A stretch of DNA of 64,000 nt from Pseudanabaena biceps (GCA_013361095.1 JAATWA010000005.1:1-64000); one strand, 5' to 3'. Numbered from the stretch's first letter, positions 44,451 to 53,558 are shown. Notes: generated by a model not told the origin, from the letters alone. Numbers and translations: made by a program.

Positions 44451-44491
44451 GCATATAACGAAAAAAAGCTGGTCTAGCTCTTTTGTTATGC
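44451..44491. repeat. attC-like site E (short)
   Basis: GCATATAACG and GTTATGC at the ends with paired AAAAAAAGCT and AGCTCTTTT arms. It matches the short form of integron attC sites and lies before the methyltransferase gene. The rest of 44400-44752 shows no gene; it must contain the recD2 promoter. Confidence 0.5.
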
Positions 44492-44752
44492 AAATAAAAT
44501 GAATTATTTTGTTGCCAATTGTTGAAAGCCAGAAGACTCGTTCCCCATAATTGGTTAAATTGAAATATTAAGAAATGCGTGCGGTTACCCTGCAATTAAT
44601 GAGGTTTGGCTGGCAGGGATGACATTTGAGATCTTAATATAGTTAGATTTGTAATTCTTTTCTGGTTCATTTTGTACCTCCTAAAAGATCTCAAGCATTT
44701 ACTAGCTATATATTGCCCTATATGATCTTAGTAGTTTTTGTCTTTGCACCTA

Positions 44753-46957
44753 ATGCCTGACAACATCGACTACCTCCAAGGCATCATCGAACGCCTCACC
44801 TTTCACTCCGAAGAGACAGGCTATACCGTGGCGCGGCTAAAAGTACCCAAGGCTCAAGACCTAATCACCGTAGTCGGTAACTTTGCCAATATCCAAGCAG
44901 GTCAGACTCTCGCCCTAGAAGGCACATGGCGATCGCATCCTAAGTTTGGCGACCAGTTCCAAGTCACGCAATACCGCGAGACTAAACCCGCCACAATTAC
45001 AGGAATTGAGAAATATCTTGGCAGTGGTTTGATTAAAGGCGTGGGACCAGTCACCGCTAAACGCATCGTCACTCATTTTGGCTTGGATACCCTTGACATC
45101 ATTGAAAATGAAATTGACCGCCTGATAGAAGTTCCTGGCATTGCCAAAAAACGGGTGAAGATGATCAAAACTGCTTGGGAAACGCAAAAAGCGATTAAGG
45201 AGGTCATGGTATTTCTACAAGGACATGGAGTATCCACTACCTATGCGGTGAAGATTTTCAAGCACTATGGTAATGATTCCATTCAGACCGTTTCCGAAAA
45301 TCCTTATCAACTGGCGACAGATATCTATGGCATTGGTTTGTTTACTGCTGACCAGATTGCTCGGAATATTGGTATTGAAGTTAGTTCCGAGTTTCGCAGT
45401 ATTGCGGGTATCTTCCATTGTTTAGGGGAAGCTGCGGAAGATGGTCATTGCTATTTACCGCGTCCTGAACTAGAAGAGAAAGCCATCAAACTGCTTGCTC
45501 TCGAAGATTATCAACCAGATCCTGAAACTATCTCTAAAATTGTTCTCCATCTCTCAATTAACGATCGCTTAGTGATGCAAGGCTTAGAAGGAGAATTTAT
45601 TTGCTATAAACCCACTTACTTCCACACGGAACAAAATCTTGCTGAACGGGTTTATCAACTATTGCAACACAAACATCATTCAGATCCTGAACGGGTCAAT
45701 GCTTGGATCGATCGCTACACCACCCAAAGAAATATCCAACTCTCGCCCAAACAACGCGAAGCCGTGGAGATGGCAGCAAATTCATCCGTGCTTATTCTCA
45801 CAGGTGGACCAGGCACAGGGAAAACTACCACCACCCGCACGATTGTCGCGCTCTGGAAAGCGATGGGGAAGGAGATTGCTCTCGCTTCGCCGACGGGTCG
45901 GGCGGCTCAAAGGTTAGAGGAAGTAACGGGCTGTGAAGCTAAGACAATTCACCGTTTTCTAGAGTTTGACCCGAAATCAATGGGCTTTAAACGTAATCAG
46001 GAATATCCTCTAACGGCTCAGGCGATCGGTATTGATGAAGCATCAATGCTGGATCTGTTTCTTGCCTTTTCTCTGGTGAAGGCTATTCCTTTGGGCGCTC
46101 AACTGCTACTAGTGGGCGATACCGATCAACTTCCCAGTGTGGGCGCGGGCAATGTTCTCAAAGATTTAATTGATTCTCAGCAAGTCCCTGTGATTACGCT
46201 CACTGAGGTATTTCGGCAAGCTCAGGCAAGTCAAATCATCCAGAATGCTCACCGTATCAATACGGGTAAATTTCCAAACATGGAAAAAGTCTCTAATCAG
46301 CCTCAATCCGATTGCCTCTGGCTAGAAATGCCCAATGCTGAAGCGGGTCAGCAGGGTATTTGTGACATTATTACGGAGTTGTTACCCAGTCTGGGCTTTG
46401 ACCCTCAGCAAGATATGCAGGTTCTCTGTCCGATGACTAGAGGTGATGTCGGTACGCGCAATCTCAATGTTGTCTTACAACAATTACTCAATCCTCCTGA
46501 TGCGATTAAACCCGAAATTAAGTATGGGAATACAAACTTCCGCTTGGGCGATCGCATTATGCAGCAGGTGAATGACTATAACCGTGAGGTTTTCAATGGT
46601 GACATTGGTTCGATTACGGGTGTAGATTTGGAGGAACGGGAAGTCACGGTTGTATTTGGCGATCGGCAAGTGGTCTATGACTATGCCGATCTCAATGAGA
46701 TTGCTCTGGCTAGAGCAACGACGATCCATAAGGCTCAGGGCAGCGAGTATCCTGTGGTGATCATGCCTCTGTTCATGCAGCATTTTCTGATGCTTTCTCG
46801 TAATCTTTTCTACACTGGTTTGACTCGTGCGCGAAAGCTTGCCATTATTGTCGGTGAGTCGAAGGCGATCGGGCTGGCAGTAAAACAAGTTAGCGATCGG
46901 CAGAGATATACTTATCTCGCGAAACGGTTAGCAAAGTTTGCAGATTATCAATCCTAG
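44753..46957 (+). CDS. recD2: ATP-dependent helicase RecD2 (SF1B)
   Basis: 734 residues from ATG 44753 (a TTG at 44738 is also in frame). The N-terminal part has the OB-like and helix-hairpin-helix segments of RecD2 (GLIKGVGPVTAKRIV, IYGIGLFTADQIARNIG). The helicase core has LTGGPGTGKTTTTR (Walker A, near residue 350), GIDEASMLDL (Walker B), LLVGDTDQLPSVGAG, and the C-terminal ATTIHKAQGSEYPVVI motif V and TGLTRAR motif VI. RecD2 is a 5'-3' DNA helicase for repair and replication in organisms that use it without RecBC. Intact. Confidence 0.93.
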   Translation: MPDNIDYLQGIIERLTFHSEETGYTVARLKVPKAQDLITVVGNFANIQAGQTLALEGTWRSHPKFGDQFQVTQYRETKPATITGIEKYLGSGLIKGVGPVTAKRIVTHFGLDTLDIIENEIDRLIEVPGIAKKRVKMIKTAWETQKAIKEVMVFLQGHGVSTTYAVKIFKHYGNDSIQTVSENPYQLATDIYGIGLFTADQIARNIGIEVSSEFRSIAGIFHCLGEAAEDGHCYLPRPELEEKAIKLLALEDYQPDPETISKIVLHLSINDRLVMQGLEGEFICYKPTYFHTEQNLAERVYQLLQHKHHSDPERVNAWIDRYTTQRNIQLSPKQREAVEMAANSSVLILTGGPGTGKTTTTRTIVALWKAMGKEIALASPTGRAAQRLEEVTGCEAKTIHRFLEFDPKSMGFKRNQEYPLTAQAIGIDEASMLDLFLAFSLVKAIPLGAQLLLVGDTDQLPSVGAGNVLKDLIDSQQVPVITLTEVFRQAQASQIIQNAHRINTGKFPNMEKVSNQPQSDCLWLEMPNAEAGQQGICDIITELLPSLGFDPQQDMQVLCPMTRGDVGTRNLNVVLQQLLNPPDAIKPEIKYGNTNFRLGDRIMQQVNDYNREVFNGDIGSITGVDLEEREVTVVFGDRQVVYDYADLNEIALARATTIHKAQGSEYPVVIMPLFMQHFLMLSRNLFYTGLTRARKLAIIVGESKAIGLAVKQVSDRQRYTYLAKRLAKFADYQS

Positions 46958-47094
46958 TCTATTCTTACCTCCAGATCACTACCGAAATTCTTACTAAATC
47001 CTTGAGGTTTTTTGATTAGCTTGCGGATGCAGCATAAGCTAATAAGGTTGAATTTTTGGTTTTGCCAAATCTAAGTTTTTATCGGAGAATTATT

Positions 47095-47373
47095 ATGGCG
47101 CATGCAGAGTTATATAAAGGAGATGCCAGTGAAGAGGTAACTCTCCTGCAATCATTATTAGGGATCAATGCTGATGGCGTTTTTGGTGATCAAACTGAGG
47201 CTGCTGTCATTAAATTTCAGACAGAGCATAACCTTGGTGCTGATGGCATAGTCGGTTCATTGACATGGGCAGCTTTAGAAACAAAGAAAGCCGCGCCTGA
47301 ACCTGAAGTGATTTCCAACGCTGTTGGAAAAATCATGGGTGGAATTGGTATTGGTTTGGGTAATCAAACTTAG
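47095..47373 (+). CDS. peptidoglycan-binding domain protein (PG_binding_1)
   Basis: 92 residues from ATG 47095, with CGGAGAA before it. One PG_binding_1 domain fills residues 8-62: EVTLLQSLLGINADGVFGDQTEAAVIKFQ followed by LGADGIVGSLTWAAL. The tail is glycine-rich. No signal peptide is visible, so it may act inside the cell or be exported by another route. A strong hairpin follows. Confidence 0.88.
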   Translation: MAHAELYKGDASEEVTLLQSLLGINADGVFGDQTEAAVIKFQTEHNLGADGIVGSLTWAALETKKAAPEPEVISNAVGKIMGGIGIGLGNQT

Positions 47374-47416
47374 GTTTATTTGTTCAAAGCTATAAAGTTT
47401 TGAGCGAAAACTCAAA

Positions 47417-47465
47417 TAAGTAATTTTTAAAAGCTTTACTATGTAAAGCTTTTAAAAATTACTTA
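47417..47465. terminator. 23-bp perfect hairpin after the peptidoglycan-binding gene
   Basis: Arms at 47417-47439 and 47443-47465 pair without mismatch around a TAT loop. AT-rich, no separate T-run outside the stem. It lies 44 bp after the stop codon and probably ends the transcript. Confidence 0.65.
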
Positions 47466-47580
47466 TACAACATTATTGATTCCACATTACCTTTCTAGTA
47501 GAGAATTGAAATAGGAAGAGGTCAATAAAAATTAGGGAAGTATTAATAAGAAATTTAGTAGCAGTAGGTTAAGTAGCGAA

Positions 47581-47847
47581 TTTTAGAACTCCCGATGGCA
47601 CAATTCTCGATTTGTTTTGGGAACCAGAACTTACGCCTCCCAATCCCGATCCGCAGCGGCAATTTACTCGTGCGCTAATCATCTAGCCTTTGATATTGCT
47701 CCTGAATTGTTTGAGCAAGCAGTGGCAGTATTGCGATCTCATCAAGTCCAAATTGAGGGTGAGCTTGTTACTCGTCCTACTGGTAGAGGTGTTTATTTTT
47801 ATGATCCCGATGGATTTCTAATTGAAATACGTTGCGATCCTAAGTGA
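47581..47847 (+). pseudogene. VOC/glyoxalase-family protein fragment, frameshifted
   Basis: The first frame reads NFRTPDGTILDLFWEPELT, and after a shift near 47670 the sequence continues ANHLAFDIAPELFEQAVAVL, ending GVYFYDPDGFLIEIRCD. The last part with its metal-binding Glu is typical of VOC proteins. The 5' half is missing and the frame is broken. Confidence 0.65.
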
Positions 47848-48406
47848 GTTTTGTGTCAATAAATTTTTGCCAAGTCTCGTTGGGTTGCCAGATTTTATAT
47901 AAATCCGCGATCGCTTGTACAGGATCGCAATTGAGATGCAAGCGACGATAGAGATAGACAAAGGCAGAAACGCGCATATTCTTAGCACAATGGACAAAGA
48001 TTTTTTGCTGTTGACGTTGTTCCATTGCTTGCAGAAACTTATCTAAATCCGTCATTGTTGGACTTTCCCAATTCACAGGAATGGCAATATATTCCATACC
48101 CAACGCTTGAACTAGTTGTGCTTCATTGGCGATCGCCCCGTCAGAGGTCGGTAAAGCTAGATTAATCACTGTCTCATAATCAGCATCAGCAATTGCTCGG
48201 AACTGCCTGATAGTTGGTTGTCCTGCTGTCGCTAGTTTTTCTGAGATTTGCAGAAAGTTAAGGATTTCTGATAGGTGATCGCTATTTTTTGTCATAAACA
48301 ACTCAGTTCCCATTTCTGTCTTGGCTGAGAAAAATAGATACAGAATCAAAAATATGATTCCTCCCAAAAGTTGTAGCCAAGCATAATTCATTACATTTGC
48401 AGCCAA
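47840..48406 (-). CDS. protein tyrosine phosphatase-like protein (CX4R variant)
   Basis: ATG 48295 gives 151 residues starting MTKNSDHLSEILNFLQ; the open frame begins at 48406 and would add a membrane span (LLGGIIFLILYLFF). The DUF442/DSP-like pattern is seen: EKLATAGQPTIRQFRAIADA, VINLALPTSDGAI and the P-loop-like VHCAKNMRVSAFVYLYR. The usual active site is C-x5-R; here only four residues separate Cys and Arg. Related cyanobacterial proteins, as I recall them, share this form, so catalysis is uncertain. It overlaps the VOC remnant by 8 bp at the 3' ends. Confidence 0.7.
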   Translation of the reverse strand: MAANVMNYAWLQLLGGIIFLILYLFFSAKTEMGTELFMTKNSDHLSEILNFLQISEKLATAGQPTIRQFRAIADADYETVINLALPTSDGAIANEAQLVQALGMEYIAIPVNWESPTMTDLDKFLQAMEQRQQQKIFVHCAKNMRVSAFVYLYRRLHLNCDPVQAIADLYKIWQPNETWQKFIDTKLT

Positions 48407-48557
48407 TGCTTTTTCGCTACCGAGTGACAGTCTAACAGTTTCTTGGATTTGCTTATTTCCAACCTAAATCAGCAACGCCTAGTTTTCTGGGTATGGCAAG
48501 TGCGATCTCTACTTTTTTAACGTGCATTGGCAAGATGCAAAACTTTCTCATGGTAGC

Positions 48558-48707
48558 TCATCCAATTTTGGCTTGTGAGTCAATACTTTGTTGCTGTGCT
48601 TGAGATCGATGCTGCCAAGCCTGCTCAAATTGTTGGATATCAAATTCGCTTAAATTGGCAAATTCAATTTCTTGTCCCTTAACCTGTAAAATGATGTGGC
48701 GATCGCC
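48558..48707 (-). pseudogene. short fragment of an unrecognised protein
   Basis: The leftward frame reads GDRHIILQVKGQEIEFANLS then EFDIQQFEQAWQHRSQ and stops at 48558. The composition looks like real protein, but an in-frame stop lies just upstream and there is no start codon. Confidence 0.35.
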
Positions 48708-48715
48708 CTAAAAAA

Positions 48716-48806
48716 TTTGACAGTTGATTAAAGCTGAATTTTAGCAAATAGTCGCTATTTCAATGTTCAGCAAATCAAAAGGAACTAGGTTCAAGTTGAA
48801 ATCCTA
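48716..48806. repeat. 91-bp direct repeat flanking vapBC (second copy 49501-49591)
   Basis: The vapC 3' tail and the following bases (TTCAGCAAATCAAAAGGAAC and on to AATCCTA) recur at 49501-49591 with few changes in the left part. The second copy has no gene body attached, so it may be the tail of a lost vapC-like gene, or a duplication left by recombination. Confidence 0.75.
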
Positions 48807-49212
48807 AGCCGACTTGGGTAAAATGAGCGTCTTCTGTCAAGATTCGATAGATGTCCAATTCTTGCATAATTACCATTGAGCTTAAGTCTGTGAAAGAGAT
48901 TTGGGGTTTATCGAGATACTTTAATCGCAACATTTGAGTTTGGGTAAAGCGAAATTCATCTATTTGAATTAGTTCAAACTGCTCTGTAGAAAATGCTTCA
49001 GATAGTTGGAGCATTGCTTGTTTGGCTTGGAAGGAGTTGAGTCGCTTAAAAAATAATGTGAATGTTTCATCTAGAACGAAGGTGCTGGTATAGATGGGTG
49101 TTCTTTCTGCAATTAAGGTTTGATAAAGATTTGCAACTTCTCTATGTCTGCGTTCTCCTGCATCGTTGAGGGTGAGCCATCCCCATGTATCGATGAATAT
49201 GGCGTTACTCAT
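48775..49212 (-). CDS. vapC: PIN-domain toxin, VapC type
   Basis: 145 residues from ATG 49212. The PIN fold is shown by NAIFIDTWGWLTL with the first acidic residue near residue 8, STFVLDETFTLFF near 43, and SFTDLSSMVIMQEL with a conserved Asp, then TEDAHFTQVGLGF. It is a Mg-dependent RNase toxin. The start overlaps the antitoxin stop (ATGAGTAA), so translation is coupled. Confidence 0.9.
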   Translation of the reverse strand: MSNAIFIDTWGWLTLNDAGERRHREVANLYQTLIAERTPIYTSTFVLDETFTLFFKRLNSFQAKQAMLQLSEAFSTEQFELIQIDEFRFTQTQMLRLKYLDKPQISFTDLSSMVIMQELDIYRILTEDAHFTQVGLGFQLEPSSF

Positions 49213-49417
49213 AGAGGTCTTGATCAATTTGTTGGGCGAGATTGCCGTGATTGGTTGCTCCAATGAAGTTTGCTAGTGGATCGAATGGGGTGGAAGTTGG
49301 GTTAGAGAGCTTTTTGGGTTGTAGCGTTTGGATAAATCGCAAAACTATCTGGATCTGCTGCTGGCTAAGTTCGCTGATCGCTTCTAAGATTTGTTGGTTT
49401 TGGTTTGTGGAATACAT
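49205..49417 (-). CDS. vapB: antitoxin partner of the PIN toxin
   Basis: 70 residues: ILEAISELSQQQIQIVLRFIQ helix, then a flexible region and FIGATNHGNLAQQIDQDLYE at the end, a tail I know from antitoxins next to cyanobacterial PIN toxins. It overlaps the toxin gene by 8 bp. It should bind and block VapC and control the operon. Confidence 0.85.
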   Translation of the reverse strand: MYSTNQNQQILEAISELSQQQIQIVLRFIQTLQPKKLSNPTSTPFDPLANFIGATNHGNLAQQIDQDLYE

Positions 49418-49591
49418 GGCGAATCAATGTATATGTTTTTTCAGTGTAGCAAATTTTGAATGTTGCTGTAGCAGTCCCAAATAGCGATCGCTCTACAAAA
49501 CTTGACGGTTGATTAAAACAAAACCTTAGCTAATAATCACTATTTCAATGTTCAGCAAATCAAAAGGAACTAGGTTCAAGTTGAAATCCTA

Positions 49592-49654
49592 GACTATCGT
49601 ACTCCTTACGAAGTATTCTTTGCTTCATCAGAAACCGTTGCACTTCATCCTTGA
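49592..49654 (+). pseudogene. IS30-type transposase C-terminal scrap
   Basis: Twenty codons reading DYRTPYEVFFASSETVALHP then stop, like the end of IS30-family transposases. It is joined directly to the repeat at 49501-49591 on the left and to an IS5-type fragment on the right. Confidence 0.45.
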
Positions 49655-49960
49655 ATTGGCGCTTGTTTCTTTCCCAGTGCAGTTTCCAGTATGGGCATTA
49701 GTCGATGTACCCAATCGTAGGCGCAGGAGCGGTCAAAGCCAAATAAAACTCCCATTAAGTCAAATGTGGGATAGCATTTGCAGTACAACAAGATAAAAAA
49801 CAATTTGTCTGCACTGGTTTTCAGTGTTGCTTTCCTACCCCCTCCTGCTGATCGCCATCGTCTCTTCTTGTCTAGAGTTTGCTGATAGGCTTCTGCAAAA
49901 CTTGGCAACAATCCCTCGAATGCTTGCTGATTTAATCCTGTCGTTGCTCGTATCTGCCTA
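49645..49960 (-). pseudogene. IS5-family transposase N-terminal fragment
   Basis: The leftward frame reads GLNQQAFEGLLPSFAEAYQQ, KRRWRSAGGGRKATLKTSAD and FDLMGVLFGFDRSCAYDWVH, the HTH region of IS5-type (DDE_Tnp_4) transposases, ending at a stop at 49645. No start codon of its own is visible and the catalytic half is absent. Confidence 0.65.
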
Positions 49961-50014
49961 TCTTGTTTTACAATCTTTATCTATATTTATCATCTTTATT
50001 CATGAGGAATTGGG

Positions 50015-50278
50015 ATGATGATAACCGATGTCAAGCCTTGGTTATGGTACAACTTAATTGAACTTATAGCTTTGGTGTTTACCAATGGATTGAAGTGCAG
50101 AAATAAATGTGAAGTTGCCTCTATACGCTACTTTTGTTTCCCGACATATCTACTGATTATTTGCTTTGGTGCGCTTTCTTTCATGCCGATTACGATTCGC
50201 TCTGGCTTAATTCATGCAAATCCTACTTCCTTATTTATCACTTCCCGAAAAACATTATTAAAATTTAAGCCTGAGTAG
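50015..50278 (+). CDS. possible small hydrophobic protein, doubtful
   Basis: 87 codons with one clear hydrophobic stretch (TYLLIICFGALSFMPITI). No family recognised and no ribosome site. It may be a chance frame in transposon debris. Confidence 0.22.
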   Translation: MMITDVKPWLWYNLIELIALVFTNGLKCRNKCEVASIRYFCFPTYLLIICFGALSFMPITIRSGLIHANPTSLFITSRKTLLKFKPE

Positions 50279-50289
50279 TTACGTTTTTT

Positions 50290-50306
50290 CTAGGTTGAGC
50301 AATTAC
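50290..50306. repeat. 17-bp motif, copy 1 of 3
   Basis: CTAGGTTGAGCAATTAC here, CTAAGTTGAGCAATTAC at 55337-55353 in the same orientation and the complement of CTAGGTTAAGCAATTAC at 55209-55225. The direct pair brackets the leftward four-gene glycan operon. Role unknown. Confidence 0.6.
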
Positions 50307-51094
50307 TCTAAATGTATATTTCTTGAGTGGGAAGGGAGTAAGAGCCAATCTGGATGAAAGTTACGACGGAAGGAGCGTAGCATCTGTCGCAGGTATAGAT
50401 ATTGCTGGAACAAGGAGCCATGCATGTGGGATATCCACAGAGGTGACAAATAGTAGGCATCAATGCGATTGAGCATATATGGATTAGTTTCAGAATGCAC
50501 AAAACCTAAGTCAGTAATAACAGCTCCATCGAAGTGCTGCTGGGCAAGTTTGGTAATAGCGGCATTGGTAGCTCCATAAGGGTAAGCAAAGACATTAACT
50601 TTCTGTCCTATATGATTTTGAATTTGTTGTTGCGAAATATGCATTTCTGATTCAGCAACTTCTAGTAATACAGTAGGAAGGGAAAGATGCGATCGCGTAT
50701 GAGCGCCAAATTCATAGCCTTCAGCCGCTAATTCCCTTGCCTGCTCCCAAGACAGCAAAGTTTCCACAGGGACAGATGATGGTTGCCCAGACCACTGATT
50801 GGTGCGACCACAATAGTCACTAATTAAAAAAATGGTTGCAGTAAATCCATAGTGTTTTAATAACGATCGCGCATGTTGATAGACACTTTCATAGCCATCA
50901 TCAAACGTAATTACAATACTGTTTTCTGGTAAGGGTTCTTGCAGATTTAGGTGAGTTAGGAGCTTAGTTAATGTAATCGTGCGATAGCCACATTTGGCAA
51001 ATGCAGATAGATGTGCATCAAAAGTCTCAATGGGTGTCCAGAGTGGGGAAGGCATATCACCGATCGCATGATAAGTAATAATTGGAACTCTCAT
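50303..51094 (-). CDS. polysaccharide deacetylase (NodB domain, CE4)
   Basis: 263 residues with VITFDDGYESV (motif 1, catalytic and metal Asp) near residue 65, GAHTRSHLSL (motif 2, metal His pair) near 130, and VFAYPYGATN (motif 3). It removes N-acetyl groups from a surface polysaccharide. No signal peptide, so action may be on a lipid-linked precursor in the cytoplasm. The ATG overlaps the stop of the upstream glycosyltransferase (ATGA), so it is the last gene of the operon. Confidence 0.9.
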   Translation of the reverse strand: MRVPIITYHAIGDMPSPLWTPIETFDAHLSAFAKCGYRTITLTKLLTHLNLQEPLPENSIVITFDDGYESVYQHARSLLKHYGFTATIFLISDYCGRTNQWSGQPSSVPVETLLSWEQARELAAEGYEFGAHTRSHLSLPTVLLEVAESEMHISQQQIQNHIGQKVNVFAYPYGATNAAITKLAQQHFDGAVITDLGFVHSETNPYMLNRIDAYYLSPLWISHMHGSLFQQYLYLRQMLRSFRRNFHPDWLLLPSHSRNIHLE

Positions 51095-52359
51095 TGGTCA
51101 ATCTCCTGTACGCTGCTAATGGTATGTGGTTGATCTTTAATTTTTGGAACAGCTTGTAGCTCGCTAATTAGGTTGTAGTATTGTTGTAGATGCTTCCTCT
51201 CTGTATAGTTTTCTAAAAAAATTTGATAGGCTTGCGCCCCTAATTGCCGCCGCAGATTTGGTTGAGTTTGTAGAGCTTCCATCGCATCACGCAATTCCCG
51301 ATCAGTTTTATAAACCAGTCCTCCCCCTGCTTGCACAATTTCTGGCAATGCGCCCAGATTGTGAACAATGACTGGTGTCCCAACGGCAAATGCCTCAAGT
51401 GCCACCAATCCGAAGGTCTCATAACAGAGAGAAGGTACGATAACAGCGATCGCCTCTTTATAAAGTAATTGTAGTTGGGCATAATCAACTCTTCCCAGAA
51501 AATGCACATGTTCTAAGCCCTGAGCCGTTTGATGTAACTCCGTGGCATAGATACCTGTACCAGCAATCAGTAAATCGGCAGCCTTGTAAACATGAAATTG
51601 CTCCAGAAGCACTTGAACTCCTTTAATTTTTTCTAGACGACCAACAAATAGGAAATAGGGGCGTTGCTGGGAAGAAGTCGATGGGATATCAATATTTGTT
51701 AGGGGCTTTTGGAATGGCAAAAAATGCGGAAGATAGCGAATTGCCGATGGGAAACCATTGGCTAAATGACTTTGACGGGCAAAGTGGCTAGGAGCTAAAA
51801 AAGCATCAACATGATGGGCAGCATTTGCTACATGCCCTGTATAGCGCCAAATCTGAGGTGGACGCTTGCCTGATAATGTACATCTTATACAGGTTCGCTT
51901 CGTACAGGCTTCTTGATCGAAGCGCCAAAGCACATGCATCGCACAAACAAACCAATGATCGTGTAGGGTACAGATCTTGATGGCGTTGCCGTATCGCAGA
52001 ACATCTGGCCCTCCTAAAAGCGAAATGTTATGAAAATGGATCACATCAAAATCAATTTGTTCTAAAATTGCTTTGATCTGACTATGTTTACCTACTGGAC
52101 GACCTAGCTGGTGGCTGAGTAGCAAATCCATTACCCCCATCCTACTTAGCGAATGGATGATGATATCGGGATCATTAGAAATAGATTCAGCAGGTAAAAC
52201 TTGAGAACTCAAAGCAAAAGCATCAATATCATGAATGACATGAACCATATGTCCGTCACGAGCTAGGGCCTTTGCTAAGCGCTGGACAAAGATCCCATCA
52301 CCACCAAAGTTATAGGGAGGATAAAAGGTGGTGACCATACAAAACTTGAGGCTTTTCAT
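51091..52359 (-). CDS. glycosyltransferase family 4
   Basis: 422 residues from ATG 52359, which overlaps the upstream stop codon (ATGA); a longer frame upstream runs into that gene and is not needed. The N-terminal domain has TFYPPYNFGGDGIFVQRLAK, and the C-terminal GT-B domain has YFLFVGRLEKIKGVQVLLEQ and VPSLCYETFGLVALEAFAVG with the E-x7-E motif. A cluster of cysteines (CTKRTCIRC) lies near residue 165. It adds a sugar from a nucleotide donor to the growing glycan. Confidence 0.9.
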   Translation of the reverse strand: MKSLKFCMVTTFYPPYNFGGDGIFVQRLAKALARDGHMVHVIHDIDAFALSSQVLPAESISNDPDIIIHSLSRMGVMDLLLSHQLGRPVGKHSQIKAILEQIDFDVIHFHNISLLGGPDVLRYGNAIKICTLHDHWFVCAMHVLWRFDQEACTKRTCIRCTLSGKRPPQIWRYTGHVANAAHHVDAFLAPSHFARQSHLANGFPSAIRYLPHFLPFQKPLTNIDIPSTSSQQRPYFLFVGRLEKIKGVQVLLEQFHVYKAADLLIAGTGIYATELHQTAQGLEHVHFLGRVDYAQLQLLYKEAIAVIVPSLCYETFGLVALEAFAVGTPVIVHNLGALPEIVQAGGGLVYKTDRELRDAMEALQTQPNLRRQLGAQAYQIFLENYTERKHLQQYYNLISELQAVPKIKDQPHTISSVQEIDQ

Positions 52360-53543
52360 CGCGCTGTCCGATCCAATATTGCTAACATAGCCTGCATTTG
52401 CTGAGCCGATCTCTGCCAAGTAAATTGTCTAGCCTTCGCAAGAGCAATCGTTGCCATTCTGCACCGTCCATCCTCATCATTGAGAATTTGTCTAAGCGCT
52501 TGAGTGAGATGATCTGGATCTGTCGGATCAATAAATAGCCCACCGCCCTCTAATAAGTCAGGTAGTGGACTATTGCGCGTAGCAACTACAGGAGCGCCAC
52601 AGGCTGCACCCTCGATGGCGGGCAGCCCAAATCCTTCGGCAAATGATGGAAGCACCACGGCTTGTGATGCATTAAAGAAATGTACTATATCCGCATCTGG
52701 AATGAATCCCGTAAAATGAACACTTTTCTCTAGGTTGCGTAATGAAATCTGAGTCTTGAGTTTATCTAGTCCGGGGGTAAAAACATCTGTTTTAATATCT
52801 CCCACAATTACTAGCCTCACATCTTTACAATCATCTTCCTGATGCAATACTGCCAGCGACTCAATCAGCATTCCCAAATTTTTATGAGGGTTAATTCCAC
52901 CTACATACAGCAAAATGCGATCGCCATGAGAAATTCCATATTGGCTTAATAGTTTCCAGTCAATTTCGGTTGCCGCCAAGGTACGAAAGATTGGATCGGG
53001 GGCTTCGTCAATTACCCAAATACGATCAGAAGTATGCTGCTGGAAATGGCGAACAATCCCATTCTTCGCATGGTTAGATACGGTCAAAATAAAATCTGAT
53101 TGATGGTGAGCTAACCAGCCTTTCAAGTTCCAAAGCCATCGACCGCGACGCTGTGGAAAGATCAATTCTGGGTAGTCTTCGGCAATCACATCATGGACAC
53201 CTAAGATAATTGTTGCTTTGGTGATTACAGGAAAATAGGTATAGACGCTTGGGAAAAATAAAACATCTAAGGGACAGCGATTAACAGCTTGCATCATTGC
53301 CCAAAGATCTTTTAGCGATCGCTGTCCAGATGCAGAAGCTGCTTCAGTTGGAGCCTGAGTTGTTGCAACAACAACACAAGCTGCCTGTTTAGGAAACTGG
53401 CTTTTAGCAAAAGTATGAGCATCTACGAAGAGTATAAACTCGTCTTCTGTATTAGCTTCTAATAAGGCTTGAATTAGCCCTCGCGTAAAGCGTCCATATC
53501 CGCGTCGATTAGACCAACATGTAACGTCAATACCTATACGCAT
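52356..53543 (-). CDS. glycosyltransferase family 4 (WbpY-like)
   Basis: 395 residues: MRIGIDVTCWSNRRGYGRFT start, ILLYVGGINPHKNLGMLIES donor-site region near residue 225 and VLPSFAEGFGLPAIEGAACG near 305. Typical GT-B retaining mannosyl/rhamnosyl-type transferase. It overlaps the next gene by 4 bp and follows the membrane protein by 15 bp. Confidence 0.92.
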   Translation of the reverse strand: MRIGIDVTCWSNRRGYGRFTRGLIQALLEANTEDEFILFVDAHTFAKSQFPKQAACVVVATTQAPTEAASASGQRSLKDLWAMMQAVNRCPLDVLFFPSVYTYFPVITKATIILGVHDVIAEDYPELIFPQRRGRWLWNLKGWLAHHQSDFILTVSNHAKNGIVRHFQQHTSDRIWVIDEAPDPIFRTLAATEIDWKLLSQYGISHGDRILLYVGGINPHKNLGMLIESLAVLHQEDDCKDVRLVIVGDIKTDVFTPGLDKLKTQISLRNLEKSVHFTGFIPDADIVHFFNASQAVVLPSFAEGFGLPAIEGAACGAPVVATRNSPLPDLLEGGGLFIDPTDPDHLTQALRQILNDEDGRCRMATIALAKARQFTWQRSAQQMQAMLAILDRTAR

Positions 53544-53558
53544 TTGATACTGCTCCTA

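Noticed and set aside
42594..44491. attC-like palindromes as ordinary terminators.
   Set aside because: They lack T-runs, one contains the stop codon of the gene it follows, and several share the TAAC...GTTA core layout with unpaired inner bases; an attC reading explains more.
45639..45936. Two open frames inside recD2.
   Set aside because: They lie entirely within the Walker A region of recD2 in other frames and have low-complexity Arg-rich translations.
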